Shown here: positions 63,801 through 64,000 of the stretch, piece after piece
Numbering within the stretch: the first letter of the stretch is position 1
How the letters are laid out: each line of letters starts with the position of its first letter
Assembly (NCBI RefSeq): GCF_026914265.1
Contig: NC_069135.1
Span: 26,020,167-26,084,166 of the forward strand
Direction: 5' to 3'
DNA from: Mya arenaria
Taxonomy: Eukaryota; Mollusca; Bivalvia; Myida; Myidae
Length of the DNA stretch: 64,000 nucleotides
Position numbers and translations under genes: made by a program
Notes under the pieces: generated by a model
What the model was told of the DNA's origin: nothing
The model's database searches: none
What the model saw: only the letters and a program-made list of their open reading frames with translations

Positions 63801-64000
63801 GTGAGGTTGTGTATATAACGACGGTGCCAATGTGTCCACTGTTTACGTCCTTATTACAAAGTGAGGTTGTGTATATAACGACGGTACCAATGTGTCCACT
63901 GTTTACGTCCTTATTACAAAGTGAGGTTGTGTAGATAACAAAGGTGCCAATGTGTCCACTGTTTACGTCCTTATAACAACGTGAGGTTGTGTATATAACG
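60893..64000. repeat. 60-bp minisatellite, at least 3.1 kb, runs off the window
   Basis: About 52 units of exactly 60 bp with almost no indels. Core: gttgacgttcttattacaac, gtgaggttgtgtatataacg, acggtaccaatgtgtccact. Variants are gttgacgttc or gtttacgtcc, acaaa or acaac, and accaatgtg or gccgatgag. The gttgacgttc type dominates to about 62280 and the gtttacgtcc type after it. Since 60 is a multiple of three, 20-residue repeat frames stay open for long stretches on both strands. Units with ttataac bring stops, and there are no splice or start features, so it is not coding. It sits in an intron of the TSP1 gene. Confidence 0.95.

Noticed and set aside
60902-63934. Long plus- and minus-strand frames with 20-residue repeats (VVYITTVPMCPLLTFLLQ type)
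   Set aside because: Product of a 60-bp tandem unit. Units with ttataac insert stops, both strands are equally open, and the block lies in an intron.

Overview
The window looks like nuclear DNA of a bivalve mollusc, probably a heterodont clam or mussel. It is AT-rich. The genes are intron-split with GT/AG junctions and belong to families expanded in bivalves (C1q-domain, C-type lectin, thrombospondin type 1). The repeats are tRNA-derived SINEs, palindromic MITEs and tandem-repeat elements of the pearl/Helentron type. The assignment to bivalves is inference from gene families and remembered repeat motifs, not from a search.

Three genes are supported. (1) Bases 1-139 (+) are the last part of a C-type lectin domain exon whose gene continues to the left. 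(2) Bases 15447-20277 (+) are a complete four-exon gene for a secreted C1q-domain protein of about 230 residues. (3) Almost everything from 60389 down to 21702 (-) is the 3' part of one large gene. It encodes one half-module and sixteen complete thrombospondin type 1 (TSP1) modules, then two alternative or serial Ser/Thr-rich linker exons, then a two-exon Ly6/uPAR-like three-finger domain with a short acidic tail and no hydrophobic GPI signal. Every junction phase agrees. Whole-module exons are phase 1-1 and mostly 171-177 bp. The 5' end lies beyond 64000.

Bases 140-15446 are a graveyard of small transposons with no recognised gene. They hold SINEs, a 795-bp hAT-like element, a TTAA palindromic MITE, a 66-base G run, diverged tandem-repeat elements and a segment with pearl/Helentron-like repeats. 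The introns of the TSP1 gene are full of tandem DNA: a 23-bp array (33.1-33.7 kb), a 25-bp array (34.9-38.6 kb), an 84-bp array (42.0-43.9 kb) inside a 6.3-kb long-inverted-repeat element (39.36-45.69 kb), a 47-bp array (47.9-49.7 kb) and a 60-bp array from 60.9 kb to the window edge. A second palindromic MITE family with 5-bp target duplications has four copies, in introns of the C1q gene, between the genes and in the TSP1 gene.

The least ordinary item is the TSP1-(Ser/Thr)n-Ly6 architecture with its duplicated symmetric linker exon. The protein reads as a secreted, probably heavily glycosylated extracellular or immune-recognition molecule. It sits next to a C1q-domain lectin-like gene and a C-type lectin.
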